Shown one piece after another: positions 24,901-36,480 of a stretch of 64,000 nucleotides of DNA; within the stretch, counting starts at the first letter, position 1, and every line of letters starts with the position of its first letter. The notes below the pieces were generated by a model that had not been told where the DNA came from, did no database searches, and saw only the letters and a list, made by a program, of their open reading frames with translations. Source of the stretch: Montifringilla adamsi (lineage: Eukaryota; Chordata; Aves; Passeriformes; Passeridae); the NCBI GenBank assembly GCA_017590115.1, contig JAGGNK010007559.1, positions 570,076-634,075 on the forward strand, given 5' to 3'. The position numbers were made by a program, and so were the translations under genes.

Positions 24901-27459
24901 TTTTTTCCCCCTCTTTGCTCTGATGTTCTAAAACTTGTAAAAACAAACCAAACATCACATACACAGAAAAAAACCCAATCACCAGCAACACCAGAACCAC
25001 CACAGCAAACATGTCTCCTGAAAGTGAACTCCTGTGTGACTCCCATCTTCCCTCCTGGAACCAGCTCTCAAGCTATAAAAAAGTCCCTGGACCACCACCC
25101 AAAATACCCCCGATTTTGCCCCAGGTTCCTTCCCAGCCCCTGCTCCCTCCAGGCAGAGCAGTGAGCAAGGAGCTCCCACAGGCAGCTCCCCACAGCAGCA
25201 GCTGGAGCTGGGATCTCGCTCCAGAGGGGCAGGGAGGTGATGCTGGGGACAGAACTGGCAAGGCCCAGGAAGGCAGCGGCATTCCCCTTCACTCCTACCC
25301 TCATCCATGCCTCACGATGGCAGCAACAACTCTATCGGGGGAACAAGAGCTAATTAAATTTATCAGGATCATTGAAGAGGAAATTATTTAATATTCTGCA
25401 AGGAATTTAATATCGGAAAGCACGAACGGCCCCGTTTCATCAGAGATCTGTTCCTCCCAAACACTCAACGTCACTTTTGGAGGCAGTGGGCCGCCAGGGA
25501 TGGGCAGCACGGGGTAGGATGCTGCCGCGGGAACCGCGCTGGCGGAGCCAGGCAGAAACAAACAGCAGAGAGCCACGGGTGCTCCCCACGGAGCAGCAGC
25601 TCTGCCACCCGGGGAGAGCAGCCTCCCGAGGGGCTCTGCTGCCTGCTCTGAGGGAGGATCCTCCCATTACCCTGCACCGTGTACTCCACACGGAGCTGCT
25701 GCTGCTCCACTGAGTGCCCACATCCCGAGGGGCCCTGGGCTGGTGAGCGGGCACTGCCACCCGTGCCATGTGAACAGCCAAATGGTGCCAATTCTGAGCC
25801 CCCTGGTTTGCTCCTCCATCCACAGAGGAGCCTGGATTGGGCACACCAGGATCCAGGGAGAGGAGAATTTTACCACAGGGAACCTTCACTTCGGCTGTGT
25901 GTGCCTGTGGTGCTGCTCACCTGGATCAGCCCTGCACGAGGATCCCAGCACTGAGTGTTCCCACTGCAGGGTGTGCCATTCCCCAGTCTAGCTGCTGCAG
26001 GTCCCCTCTGACTGTCCCAGGGATGGGCACACCCCCTTGGCATAAAACCAGCATCTCTTTGGTGGAGCAAGAGCAGCCAGGGCTGGGCTCCCCCAGCTCC
26101 AGCCCCTCTGCTTCACTGCTTCCCTCCCTCTGCCCTGGTAACATCTCTTTCCCCTCACACACACAGAAACCATGATAAGTAGCAATAATTTTGCTTCTGT
26201 ATTTGTGTCACCAAAACTTCCAGCTAATTCCTGTAGCTGCCAGCATGGAGGCACTAATACCTCTGTGAAAGACAAAGCAATTATTTCTAAACATAGCTTG
26301 TTCCTTGCATTGTCACCACCCGAACCACCCAACCCCTGGGCTGCTGTTAGCATCTTCCTCTAACTAGCAGGGGAGAAAAAAAAAAGGATGTTTTTCCCAA
26401 AAAACATATCCCTGGTGACAGACACCCCACTCCTGACCCAGACTCGCTGTGCTCCAGTGTCTCCAGCTGGATGGAGACACCGTGTCTGCCGCAGGACCCT
26501 CTGCAGCATCAGACCTTGTTATGCTGTGGGTCTGCTCTCAAGACATTAAAATGAGCCATAAAATGACAAGTGAAGTGAAATAAGGGATGGAAGCAGCAGG
26601 GAGAATGTAAATGGTGGCACTGGCACAAGCACAGCACCCGCCAAGCGCCTGTCCCTACCACCACCCAGGAGGGGACACAGCTCGTGCACGGCCATCCTGG
26701 GGGTCCCTGCCCTCCCTCAGGTGCCCACCCTATGGAGCTGTAGGGGTTCAGAGCCTTGAACAAGACACGGTGCCCCCAGCTGGCACAAACCCCCCAGACC
26801 CTGCCCCAGGCAGGCACAGCAGCCCTGGCACAGCGAGCACAGGGAGGGGGAAGAGCTGCAGAGCTAATGAGCAGGCTCAGGCTTCCCACCAAGGGCTGAG
26901 TCGAGGCGGTTCCTGGAGGCAGCAGGAACACACCTGGGTGACCTACATAGCACCGCTGATGGAACATTTACAGCGCTTTCCAACGGCTTGAGCATGCAGA
27001 GCCTCCTGGCTCTGGCCTGTCACGATTCCCTGCCTCCTTCACTCCTGGCCCTCCGAGGGCTTATGGGAACAGGCAGAGGCTGAGCAGGGAGAACAGGAGC
27101 TGTTCTCCTGCACTGGGATTTTGGGCAGACGCTCAGCAGCGTCCCAAACGCTCACACAGCTCCCAGAGCGAGGGGCTCGCAGCCCTGGGTGGGCACTGGG
27201 CTCCTGCTTTGGCTGCTTCCCATTCCAGCCTGGTGACATCCTCCACATCCCGCCCTGCCCGGGGCTGCCCAGGCACCTCCATCCCCAGCTGATGCACGGG
27301 AAAGTGTCAGGAATGCTCCCGAGCCACCCACACCAGGAGCTGGTCCCAGGCAATGGAGTTGGCTCCAGGTGTGTTTCACCTGCAGCTCCCAGGGGAGGGA
27401 GCCTGGAGCACCCCTGAGCCGAGGAACAGGAGCAGCTCCCTGGGAACTGCCCTTAAAAA

Positions 27460-27760
27460 TGTTTCCATCACACTTTATAGTCAACCTGAAGTACCACCTC
27501 CAGTAATTAACCACTACATTTTAATTAAACATTGATTAGCAACTAATTAGTCTAATGATTAGTCACCTGAAGGAGACAAAGCAAAATACTGGGGCTGCCA
27601 AGATAGGAGCCGGAGAAGGCAAATGATGAAAGATGAGAGGCAGCTGAAATTCCTCCTCTGCTTCCCTCTGGGCCAAACACTTCCTCACCGTTTGGTCCTT
27701 CACAGATGAAGCTTCGAGGTGAATTTTTCTAATTGTGGCAATTCTGTCAGAACCTGAAGT
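27460..27760. other. AT-rich island with clustered TAATTA motifs
   Basis: Contains CAGTAATTAACC, TTTTAATTAAAC, GCAACTAATTAGTC and TAATGATTAGTC within about 70 bases. The homeodomain-type cores are unusually dense. No coding signal or recognised repeat is present. Confidence 0.35.
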
Positions 27761-27969
27761 TAGTGGTGGGGAGGAGACAGAGTTATTCCATCTTTCCCAT
27801 CAGATCTCAGATTGTTAATGTGGCTAAAGAGCCTCTCCCAGCCCGAGGAGTCTGAGACTGTCACCACAACAAAGTCAAGGGAGACTTCTGTACCTTCTGT
27901 CCTGCAGCATCCCAAGGAGATCTCTGTGGAGAGCAGAAGCCCCCAGGCCCAGCACTGCATCCCCTGCCT

Positions 27970-28570
27970 GTGGGGACACCCCTCAGACCTCCTGGAGCCA
28001 CTGCACCCCTGTCCCCTGTGGCCACTGCACCCCTCAGACCCCCAGCACTGCTGCTCCCGGTCACACCCGAGCTGCCGTGCCCTGCCCACCGGAGGGGCTC
28101 CCAGCACTCCGCTCCCCCTCCCCACAGAAGCGCCCCTGCCACAGGACGTGCAGGGCTCTGTCAGACCAGCCCGGCACCCCCCGGGCTCTGGGACAGGAGC
28201 AGAGTGCCAGGGCAGAGCAGAGCCCTCGGTGGCAGCCGGCAGGGCACGGCACAGCCCTCACAGGTCCCCCTCCTCGAGGGATCCGGGCTGGGGACCCGCG
28301 GCCTCTGCCCGCACCTGGTCACAGCCCGGGGCGAGCCTGGGACCCGCGGGTCCCTGCAGGCTGCGAGCACCGCCCCACCGAGCCCCCCGCAGGACACCAG
28401 CTCACCCCGGAGCAGCCCTCCAGGCACGGACCGGCACGGACCGGCACGGCACTCACAGGAGCCGAGAGCCGGGCCGGGTCCCGAACAGCACCGAGGGCTC
28501 GCGTTCAGCCCCGTGCCCTGCACGGGCTCCGCTCGGGGCTGCTCCCGCACCCCCGCTCGTTCACCGGAGC
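27970..28570. other. GC-rich, CpG-enriched segment
   Basis: GC-rich with increasing CG density after about 28,150, plus a short GGCACGGACC repeat at 28,424-28,452. It may be a weak CpG island. No exon can be supported. Confidence 0.25.
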
Positions 28571-29915
28571 GGTGTTGGAGGAGATGTTTGTTATTTCACT
28601 GGTCCCTTCTGTGAGATAATCCTATTTACCTCCATCACTTATGCCTCAGAAAATCACTCTGGCTGAGGGTTATGAAAGCGCTCCCAGCCACGCTCCCTCC
28701 TCCCCGCCGGCTCCTTTCCCCAGCACCCCCGACACCTCTGCAGCCCCTGCCCTCCCTCCTCCTCCCTTCCCGCCCTCCCTCAATTCCTCCCCCTTCCCCG
28801 AGTGTCTTCGCCCTCCTGCAAGTCTGAGCCTCGTCGGGTCTCTCATCCTGCCCCTGATCATTTCCAGCTCCTCTCGGGAGTTTTACGGAAAGGTGAAGCA
28901 GTAACTCTGGGGCGTCGAGCCAAGCCCTCACCGGACTGGACCCACCTGGGCACGGCCGGGGAGGCCACGGCTCGGAGGTGCTGCCTGAGAAGCCCATCGG
29001 CATCTCTCCCCCTGCTCAGGCACAGGGAAATCCCCCAGGGAGGTCAGAGGCTGGCAGGATGGGGTGGGCCAGGCTCACAGGGAATAATTCAGGTCAGGAG
29101 CCACGCATCTGCAGCCCAGCCCGGCCAGCAGGAGCAGGGCAGGAGCCCCTGAGCCCAGCAGGGACCCGCAGTGGGGTGCGAGAAGGGTTAAAGCAAACTC
29201 CTAGGCCGTGCCTCGCTGGCAGGGCTGAGGGACATCGATCCTCACACATCTCCTCACACCGGGATCGGTACAATCCACGGGGTCGGGCCAGGGGGAGGCA
29301 GCTGAGTGGATACTGACACCTTCCTCCCCCTCCCCCTCCTCCTCGTGCTGGGAATGGCCCCCGCCCGGGAGCCCCCAGAGCTCCTGCAGCCTGCTGGGGC
29401 TTCCTTGGCTCTCCCTGCCGAGGAGCCTCCCAGTCCCCTCGAGGCAGAGCAGCGGGCAGGGGCTGGGCTGTCCGCAGGCACTGCTGGGCACGGCCTCGCG
29501 GCGGACTGGGACACCCGGGAGCAGCCAGGCGATGTCCAGGCACGCTGGGAAGAGCCCCTGCCCTCCCTGTCCTGCCCAGGCTGACCCAGCTCCCCCAGCT
29601 CCGACCCTGCAGCCCCATCCAGCTGCAGGCGCTGGGCTCTGGCAGCAGGAGGGGCACCGACTGTTTCATGCTTCTACAAAGCAATCTGCTCCTTGGGCTC
29701 CTCTGTTCCTCCCTCTTATGCAACTGCACAAAATGTAGAGGAAAACAATCCCCTGGACGCTAATTTATCTGAGGAGCTCGAGCAGCTTTGCACAAGGCAG
29801 CAGTTTCAGCAGGAAAAAAACAAAGGAAACAGCCATGTCTGAAAGGCTGCTCCTGAAATCTGCCCTGCCTTCTGGGATCCTGCCCTGCCCAGCTCCCACA
29901 GGGGTCTCTGCCCAC

Positions 29916-30066
29916 ATTTCTGCTTCCTGCATCCCTCCCTGCATCCCTGCCTGCATTTCTGCCTGCATCCCTGCCTGCATCCCTGCTCCCTGCATCCCTC
30001 CCTGCATCCCTGCCTGCATTTCTGCCTGCATCCCTGCCTGCATCCCTGCTTCCTGCATCCATCCCT
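29916..30066. repeat. 12-bp minisatellite (CTGCATCCCTGC)n with higher-order period
   Basis: The basic unit CTGCATCCCTGC varies to CTGCATTTCTGC and CTGCATCCCTCC. A block of roughly 60 bases containing the variants in the same order occurs twice, which is higher-order structure. The long frames through it (Cys-Ile-Pro-Ala repeats) are artefacts of a period divisible by three. Confidence 0.9.
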
Positions 30067-30439
30067 GCCCCATGTCCCCTTCCCTGCCTGCTGGGCAGGG
30101 CTCTGCTCACCCCCTCCGAGGCGAGCTGGGGCTGGAGGGATCCAGGACCAAGCCACGCAGCTGCCCTGGGGCTCGGGTGCCCCGAGGTGCCAGTGCCCAG
30201 GGATGCAGAGCCAGCCCAGCCTCTGCACTGCTGCCAGCCTGGCACGGGGCTGCCACTCACCTGGGGGTACCTCAGGGTACCTGCACTGCCAAGGCCAGGG
30301 CAGCAGTGCTGGGGACAGCTGGGCCGTGCCCCCAACGCTGCCCCACACACACAGCTCCTCACCACCAGACACTGCTGGCATGGGGACCTCTGGCAGTTAC
30401 AGATTTCATGGTGCAAACCAAGGATTTGAGAGCAGCCGA

Positions 30440-30720
30440 GGCAAGGCATTGATTTCTTGCTTTGCTTTAAGTGCAGCTAATGTAATAGGTAATTTATTTA
30501 AATTGATAGCACAGAGAGAAACTTGGTTTTTCTCTCCTCTGAAAGGATTCTGCCATGTTGGGTGACCCAGGTGAGCTGCAGAGCTGGGCTGAAGGCCCTG
30601 ACACCTCCCAATAGCTGCCTGCACCAGCTTGTCATATTTTTCAATTCATTACAGCCATTCTAGCAAAAAAACACTATGGATTTTTTGTTAAAACAGCTCT
30701 TCCTGCTAGTTGTGTGTGAG
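30440..30720. other. AT-rich island
   Basis: Contains GCTAATGTAATAGG, TTTATTTAAATTGATAGC and CAATTCATTACAGCC. Candidate regulatory sequence by composition. Confidence 0.25.
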
Positions 30721-31039
30721 CTGGTACCTGCCTTAAGCACTTACAGTAAAGCTTTCCCCCCAGGAAGGGGTCAGGGATCCCCAGAACCCCCCATCTGAGC
30801 AGGGAGAGGGGGTGAGGGGTCCCCCCGTGCAGGCAGCCCAGCCCAGGGACTCGTCCTGTCACTGGAGCCCTTCTGGAATGTGCCCTGGGATGCTCAGAGC
30901 CCCTGGCCATGGGCACAGCAGGCACTGAGGGGAGGGAGCTCCCCTGGATGTGAGTGTGGCTCTGACACCTCTGGGAATCACCCTTAGTGCTCCCCACAGA
31001 TCCCTGGTGCTGCTGGGTCCCCACAATGACTGCAGGGAT

Positions 31040-31123
31040 GAGGAAATGCTGTAATTCTGTGAGGAAATGCTGTAATTTTGTGAGGAAATGCTGCAATTCT
31101 GTGAGGAAATGCTGTAATTCTGT
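31040..31123. repeat. 21-bp tandem repeat, exactly 4 copies
   Basis: Four head-to-tail copies of a 21-base unit beginning GAGGAAATGCTGTAATTCTG, with only single-base differences. A minus-strand open frame across it is a shadow of the 21-base period. Confidence 0.95.
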
Positions 31124-31539
31124 ACCCAGCTCTTCTGATCCATCCTGACGAGAATCTGCCTCCCGTGCCCCAGGCAGGGCTGTGGGCACACATCCTGCAG
31201 AGCCCCAGGGGAGTGGGCAGGGCTCCGGGAGGGCTGCTCCTTCCCTCTGGTGCCCAGGGAGCGCTGCAAGCTGTGTCTGACACCGCAGCAAGAGGCAATA
31301 AAGGGGAAGAGCCGGGGGCTGAGCTGGGGCTGCTCGGCACCTCCAGCACCGCCCGGGCTCTGCGTCCCCGGCGATCCCGGAGCCTCCCCGGCCCCGGGTC
31401 CCGGCAGGACGCAGCCCTGGCTCCCTCCCGGTGGCAGGATCGCAGCTGATGCTGCTCAGCTCTCCCGCCCTGCAGGCGATCCCGCTGCTGCCGCTGCGGC
31501 TGCACCGAGCTCGCTGGGAACATCAGAAATGCAACTTGT

Positions 31540-31680
31540 TGCCTATTTCCCAGAGTAATTAATTTCATCTGTATTGAACAAATGACATAATTTGAGGATT
31601 TCTGGGTTATGGATTAAGCAAAGACCAGATGAGAACATCCTCATTGGCTCGGAGATTAATTAACAGTGTGAAGTGAAGCG
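31540..31680. other. AT-rich island with TAATTAATTAAT
   Basis: Contains GAGTAATTAATTTCATC and GAGATTAATTAACAGTG, two homeodomain-like palindromic sites about 90 bases apart. It is flanked by GC-rich DNA. Confidence 0.3.
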
Positions 31681-31896
31681 AAGCGAGCTCTCTCCTCTCC
31701 CGTGGCTGCTGCAGTTCCAATCCACCTGCCCTGCCCTGCCCTGCCGTGGCAAGCAGCACTGCCATCCATCGGGGCAGGGGAGCTCCAGCCAGCCCTGCTT
31801 CCCACACCAGGGCACTGGGGGAATGCCAAGGAATAAAGCCACACTCCCTGCTTCCTCCTTAAGGCTTCCTGCTCCCCTGCCTGGCTGAGCACGCCG

Positions 31897-32508
31897 TGAC
31901 CCATCCCCTCCATGCCCAGATCCATCCCCTCCGTGCCCAGATCCATTCCCTCCATGCCCAGATCCATCCCCTCCGTGCCCAGATCCATTCCCTCCATGCC
32001 CAGATCCATCCCCTCCATGCCCAGATCCATCTCCCCTCCATGCCCAGACCCATCCCCTCCATGCCCAGATCCATCCCCTCCACGCCCAGACCCATCCCAT
32101 CCCCTCCATGCCCAGATCCATCTCCCCTCCATGCCCAGATCCATCCCCTCCACGCCCAGACCCAGCCCCACCACGCCCAGACCCATCCCCTCCATGCCCA
32201 GATCCATCCCCTCCATGCCCAGATCCATCCCCTCCATGCCCAGACCCATCCCATCCCCTCCATGCCCAGACCCATCCCCTCCATGCCCAGATCCATCCCC
32301 TCCATGCCCAGACCCATCCCATCCCCTCCATGCCCAGACCCATCCCCTCCATGCCCAGATCCATCCCCTCCATGCCCAGACCCATCCCATCCCCTCCATG
32401 CCCAGACCCATCCCCTCCATGCCCAGATCCATCCCCTCCATGCCCAGACCCATCCCATCCCCTCCATGCCCAGACCCATCTACTCCATGCCCAGATCCAT
32501 CTCCCCTC
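31897..32508. repeat. Large 21-bp minisatellite with about 68-bp higher-order unit
   Basis: About 28 copies of a unit close to CCCAGATCCATCCCCTCCATG. A longer 26-base variant (with an extra CATCC step) alternates with two 21-base units, giving a repeating 21+21+26 pattern of about 68 bases in the right half. Because 21 is a multiple of three and the unit lacks stops, several frames on both strands stay open for 200-300 codons. No start context, splice site or amino-acid logic supports a protein. Confidence 0.95.
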
Positions 32509-32639
32509 TCCTGCTCCATCTCCTCTTCCTGGGGCATGGTCTCAGGCCCAAGATCTCCCCACACAGGGGAGATCCAGCTTCAGCTGCACTGAAGATGTTC
32601 TGTGTGGGGACAGAAAAATGGGGCTTGGTGCAGTTTTAT

Positions 32640-32930
32640 CCACGAGCCAGGCATTTATTTAATGTGCCTTACAACGCAGGATCTTTGATCCAGAGCAGCA
32701 CCTAATTAATTATTTTTCCCTTCTTCTGTACCATCCCCTCACCAAGCTCTGAGGCCCCAAACAGAAAAGCTCCCTTCCAATGACTCTGCATAATGAGATG
32801 GATTTGGACTCCAGCAAATTTGCTCAGTTTTATGGAGTATTATATGAAAATGCTGTGAAATTAAGTTCTGTCTTTGCTATCACGCCATGGCCATCAGAGC
32901 GCTTTTATGTGCAGTGCTGAGACTCAAAGA
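32640..32930. other. Candidate conserved non-coding element
   Basis: Contains CACCTAATTAATTATTTTTCC, ATGACTCTGCATAATGAG and TATTATATGAAAATGCTGTG, directly right of the minisatellite and before GC-rich DNA. No repeat or coding signal is seen. Confidence 0.3.
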
Positions 32931-33819
32931 TGGGAAAGGGAGTCCTTGCCTGAGTAATGTGGAGACCAGGGAGAGGGAGGAGCCGTGCAATGAGGATGAC
33001 ACGGTGCAGGGTTACACTGGGAGATAATGAAGCAAACAAGAAAGAGATGCAGATGAAGAGGGCTGCAAGCAAAGAACCTGGAACTGGAGCGGCAGGCAGG
33101 AGGCTGGGGAGGATGGGGAGGACAGGAGTTCCTGTTTTCCCTCTGTAAAGTGCTCCAGGAGCCACACTCATGACACGAGAAGGCAAATGACAGCGTCCTG
33201 CGGGACACAGAAGGCTCCCCAAGGGGAGCTGTCTCTTGCCCAGCACACCTCTGTGTGGCCTTTCTCCTCCTCCCCAGCAGCTCCTCTCCTGAGCCAGCTC
33301 CTGCACTGCCTGCTGATCCCTTCCTGTTCTTTCTCTCTCCTCATCTCCTCCACCCCCAGCCTTCCACCCCCTCCTCTTCTCATCAGCCCAGCTCCCCTGC
33401 ATCTACCCCAGAGTGAGCTATTTTCTCCCTTGGCAACTTTATAACCCGTCTCCTTGCCTGACAGCAATTAAGTAGATGCTTCACTTCCAATCCCATGGCC
33501 CATAAACATTGGGAAAAGAAAATGTTATAAAGAAGCAAACAATCAGATCTGCACACAGATGTACACACACACACGTGCAGACAGACGGGGGCAAACGGGG
33601 GACACAGGGAGAAGCTGGGGGGGACAGCTGAGCCCCTGCTTTGTGCACAGTCTGGAGACCTCACACCGGCTGCAGCCCCCAAAAAGCACAGCAGAGGGGA
33701 GAGATTTCCATAATGCACGGGAAGGAGAGAGGCACCATCCATCCCTACAGACCCCATGCCCAGGGCTGCCTTTCTCACTGCTCCCCCTCGCAGCTCCAGC
33801 ACCCGCACAGAAATAAAAT

Positions 33820-33880
33820 GGCCAAAAAATACTCCAAAAAAATAAAATTAAAAAAAAAACCAAAAAAACTACAAGAGGCA
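33820..33880. repeat. A-rich low-complexity tract
   Basis: AAATAAAATGG followed by interrupted A runs. Simple A-rich DNA, with no source element recognised. Confidence 0.7.
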
Positions 33881-34714
33881 GCTCACTCCCCCACTGTGAT
33901 GGATGGGATTTTTTGGTGCCTGACAGGCCCTGTGCCTCTGGGGACCAGCACTGATAAATCACACCCTTCAGTTCGCCAGGAACATCTTCACTTCCCCAGC
34001 CTGGCCGGCCGCTGCCACAGCCCTGGCATGGCCCTGGCACAGCCCTGGCACGGCCCCGGCGCGGCCCCGGGGCTCCCTGATCCCCGGACAAGCGGAGCGC
34101 TGTCTGGGAGCGCCGGGCCGTGCCGGGATGTGCTCCTGGGGCATTCCCGAGATCCGCCAGAGCCGCCCCGGCCATGCTCGGGCTCTGCAGCCACCGGCCC
34201 GGGCTGGGCAACACCGGCACAGAGGCAAACACAGCCCGGCCAGAGTGAGCTCCACCCCGGAGGAGCTGAAGCACAAATTTAGGAGAAACCAGCAACCAGT
34301 TAGCAAAAGAGAGTACAAAATCCAGGAGATTACTGAAAAGCTCTGGACATGGCTCCGAATCCAAGGGCTGCAACAGCATCTCCAAGCGATTAAGAGAAAA
34401 ATCAAGATGCGGACAGAAGTAGACTGGCCATAGGTGAAAAATGGCTCAATTATTTCTAGTGCCAGAACCACAGAAGGACACTTCCCTCTGCTGCTAATCC
34501 ACAACCTCCCAGTAATTAGCAGAGCCCGCAGAGAGAAAAATGCTCCGAGCTGCAGGAGGAGCCCCAGCGAGAAACCCAAGGTGCCAGCCACACGCGAGTG
34601 TGCCGTGTGAGCCGGGACAGCACCAACACCAGCCGGCACAGCTCCAGGGGGATGGGGATGGGGCCAGCTCAGGGAGCTGTCACAGGCGGGTTTTGCCCTC
34701 TGGCAGAGCAGTCA

Positions 34715-34813
34715 GGCTCCGTGGTGATGAGGACTGTCCTGGATCTGGGCTCCGTGGTGATGAGGACTGTCCTGGATCTGGGCTCCGTGGTGATGAGGAC
34801 TGTCTTGGATCTG
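34715..34813. repeat. 33-bp tandem repeat, exactly 3 copies
   Basis: The unit starts GGCTCCGTGGTGATGAGGAC at 34,715, 34,748 and 34,781, with one base change in the last copy. The near-identity points to a recent expansion and to possible length variation between individuals. Confidence 0.95.
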
Positions 34814-36049
34814 GGCAGCCTCTCCTGCTCCTGCCCACACCAGCCAGCCTGGTGTCCCTGCAGGGTAACAGCCAGAGGACTTGAGGAAGAAACAGGGATC
34901 CTTGAGGCACTGAGTGGGATGGAGGAGCAGGGCTGACCTGTGAGAGCAGAGCTCTGAGCAGAATCCAGCCCAGCACGGCTCTCTGTGGGGCTGGGTGGAG
35001 GACAGAGATAATCACAGGCACTTGCTCCCCAGCGTCTCCACTCTGCTCTTTGCAGGGATCTTTCAAAACTACCAATGCATAAAACAACAACAAAAAAAGT
35101 TACCAGGAAGCCCTGTCCCCTCCCTGCCAAAGTTCGGAACATGCTGTCATCAAGAAAAATGATGCTGGCAAGAGAGAAACCCGCTGGGGTTGCTGGCAAT
35201 TTCCCAGGCTCCAGCCCCGATGAGTGTTTATCAATAATTTCAGGATCTGGCTGTCGCAGGCGCTGACGGGAGCGCGGGAGGAGAGCGAGTGTCAGCACAG
35301 CCACGGGCGGCAGCGCCGGGAAGGGAAATCAATTAACGGCTCCGCAGGAGCAGGGATTTGCCGGCATTACAGGGACAAGGCTGTTTGCCTGGCTGGAACA
35401 CGAAACGCCGAAACGGGGCTCGGTGACACACAGGCAGGTCCCAAGCCGGGGTGACCGGGCTCCACGGCCAGCCCAGCCCCGGGCAGAGCCGGGGATGCTC
35501 AGAGCCGGGTCCCGCGGGCCGGGCAATGACGGAGCAGCAGCGCTGCGTGTGCTCAGCTGCCTCAGCCCGGCCCTGGCTGCAGGTCAGAGCTCCCGGGCTC
35601 CATCCCTGCCTCCCCAGCAGCCGCAGCACTCTCACAGAGAAGTCCAACACCTAACCCAAACCTGCTCCCTTTCAGAAGAAAACAGAACCCAAACCTGCTC
35701 CCTCTCAGCTCCAAACTGCTCCCCTCATCAGAAGAAAACAAACAGAAGCCCAAGTGCACCACAAACCTTTGCCCAGGACAGCAGGGACCCGCTGAGCCTC
35801 TCCTGATGGGATGGCTCCAGGGGCTCCTACAATTCCATATCCCATCTTTAGGACCTGCCCATCCTGCTGCCCACAAGAGGACATGTCTCTGGGCACCCCA
35901 TGTCCCAGGCTGGCCTCCCCAGAACCAGCCAATTCCCTGCTGGAGGGAATCCTGTTTGGAGCATTTGTCCCAGCATCCTATGGGGAGCAGACTGGGAATG
36001 CTCATTCCTGCACTCTCTCTGCCAAGCTTCAGTTGTCCCTTCTGAAAGG

Positions 36050-36480
36050 AACATTCTTTAATTAATATTAATACCCTGCGTCGTGTCAGACCTTCTCCTG
36101 TATTTCTGCTCTCTCCTGGAGCACCTTCCCTGCCTGTCCCACACCCAGAGTGAGGTGATTCCGCAGGCAGAGCTGCTGGGTGCTCCTGAGCACGGTCCTG
36201 GTGTGGCCCTAATGGATTGGTGACACTGTTACATTTATGGGTATTTCAGGAGAAAGGAAAAGGCTACTGGGTGTTCATGCGTTCTTGCTGTATTATTTAA
36301 GAGAAGCCATTTGAGAGCACTGAGCATTGAAGCAGTGTCTGCTCCCAAAAGGAGAGGAAATAATGGAGGGGAATATTTGCAAAAAGCTCAGTTAAGTAAA
36401 TATTTTATGCCAAATAATGTTATGGCTTTTGAATGATGCATGCAAGAGAGTTGAAAGGAGGTGAGGCACAGAGCAAGTAG
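36050..36480. other. AT-rich island, candidate conserved non-coding element
   Basis: Contains TTTAATTAATATTAATACCC at the left, then ACATTTATGGGTATTTC, AAGTAAATATTTTATGCC and AATAATGTTATGG. It is one of the longer low-GC stretches before ENPP7. No coding frame or recognised repeat is present. Confidence 0.35.

Noticed and set aside
29760..30449. Frames with Cys-Ile-Pro-Ala or Met-Gln-Ala-Gly repeats
   Set aside because: Both are readings of the 12-bp minisatellite on opposite strands.
31656..32564. Minus-strand frame of 302 codons with Gly-Met-Glu-Gly repeats
   Set aside because: Produced by the 21-bp minisatellite, whose period is a multiple of three. Plus-strand frames of 184-269 codons cross the same array.
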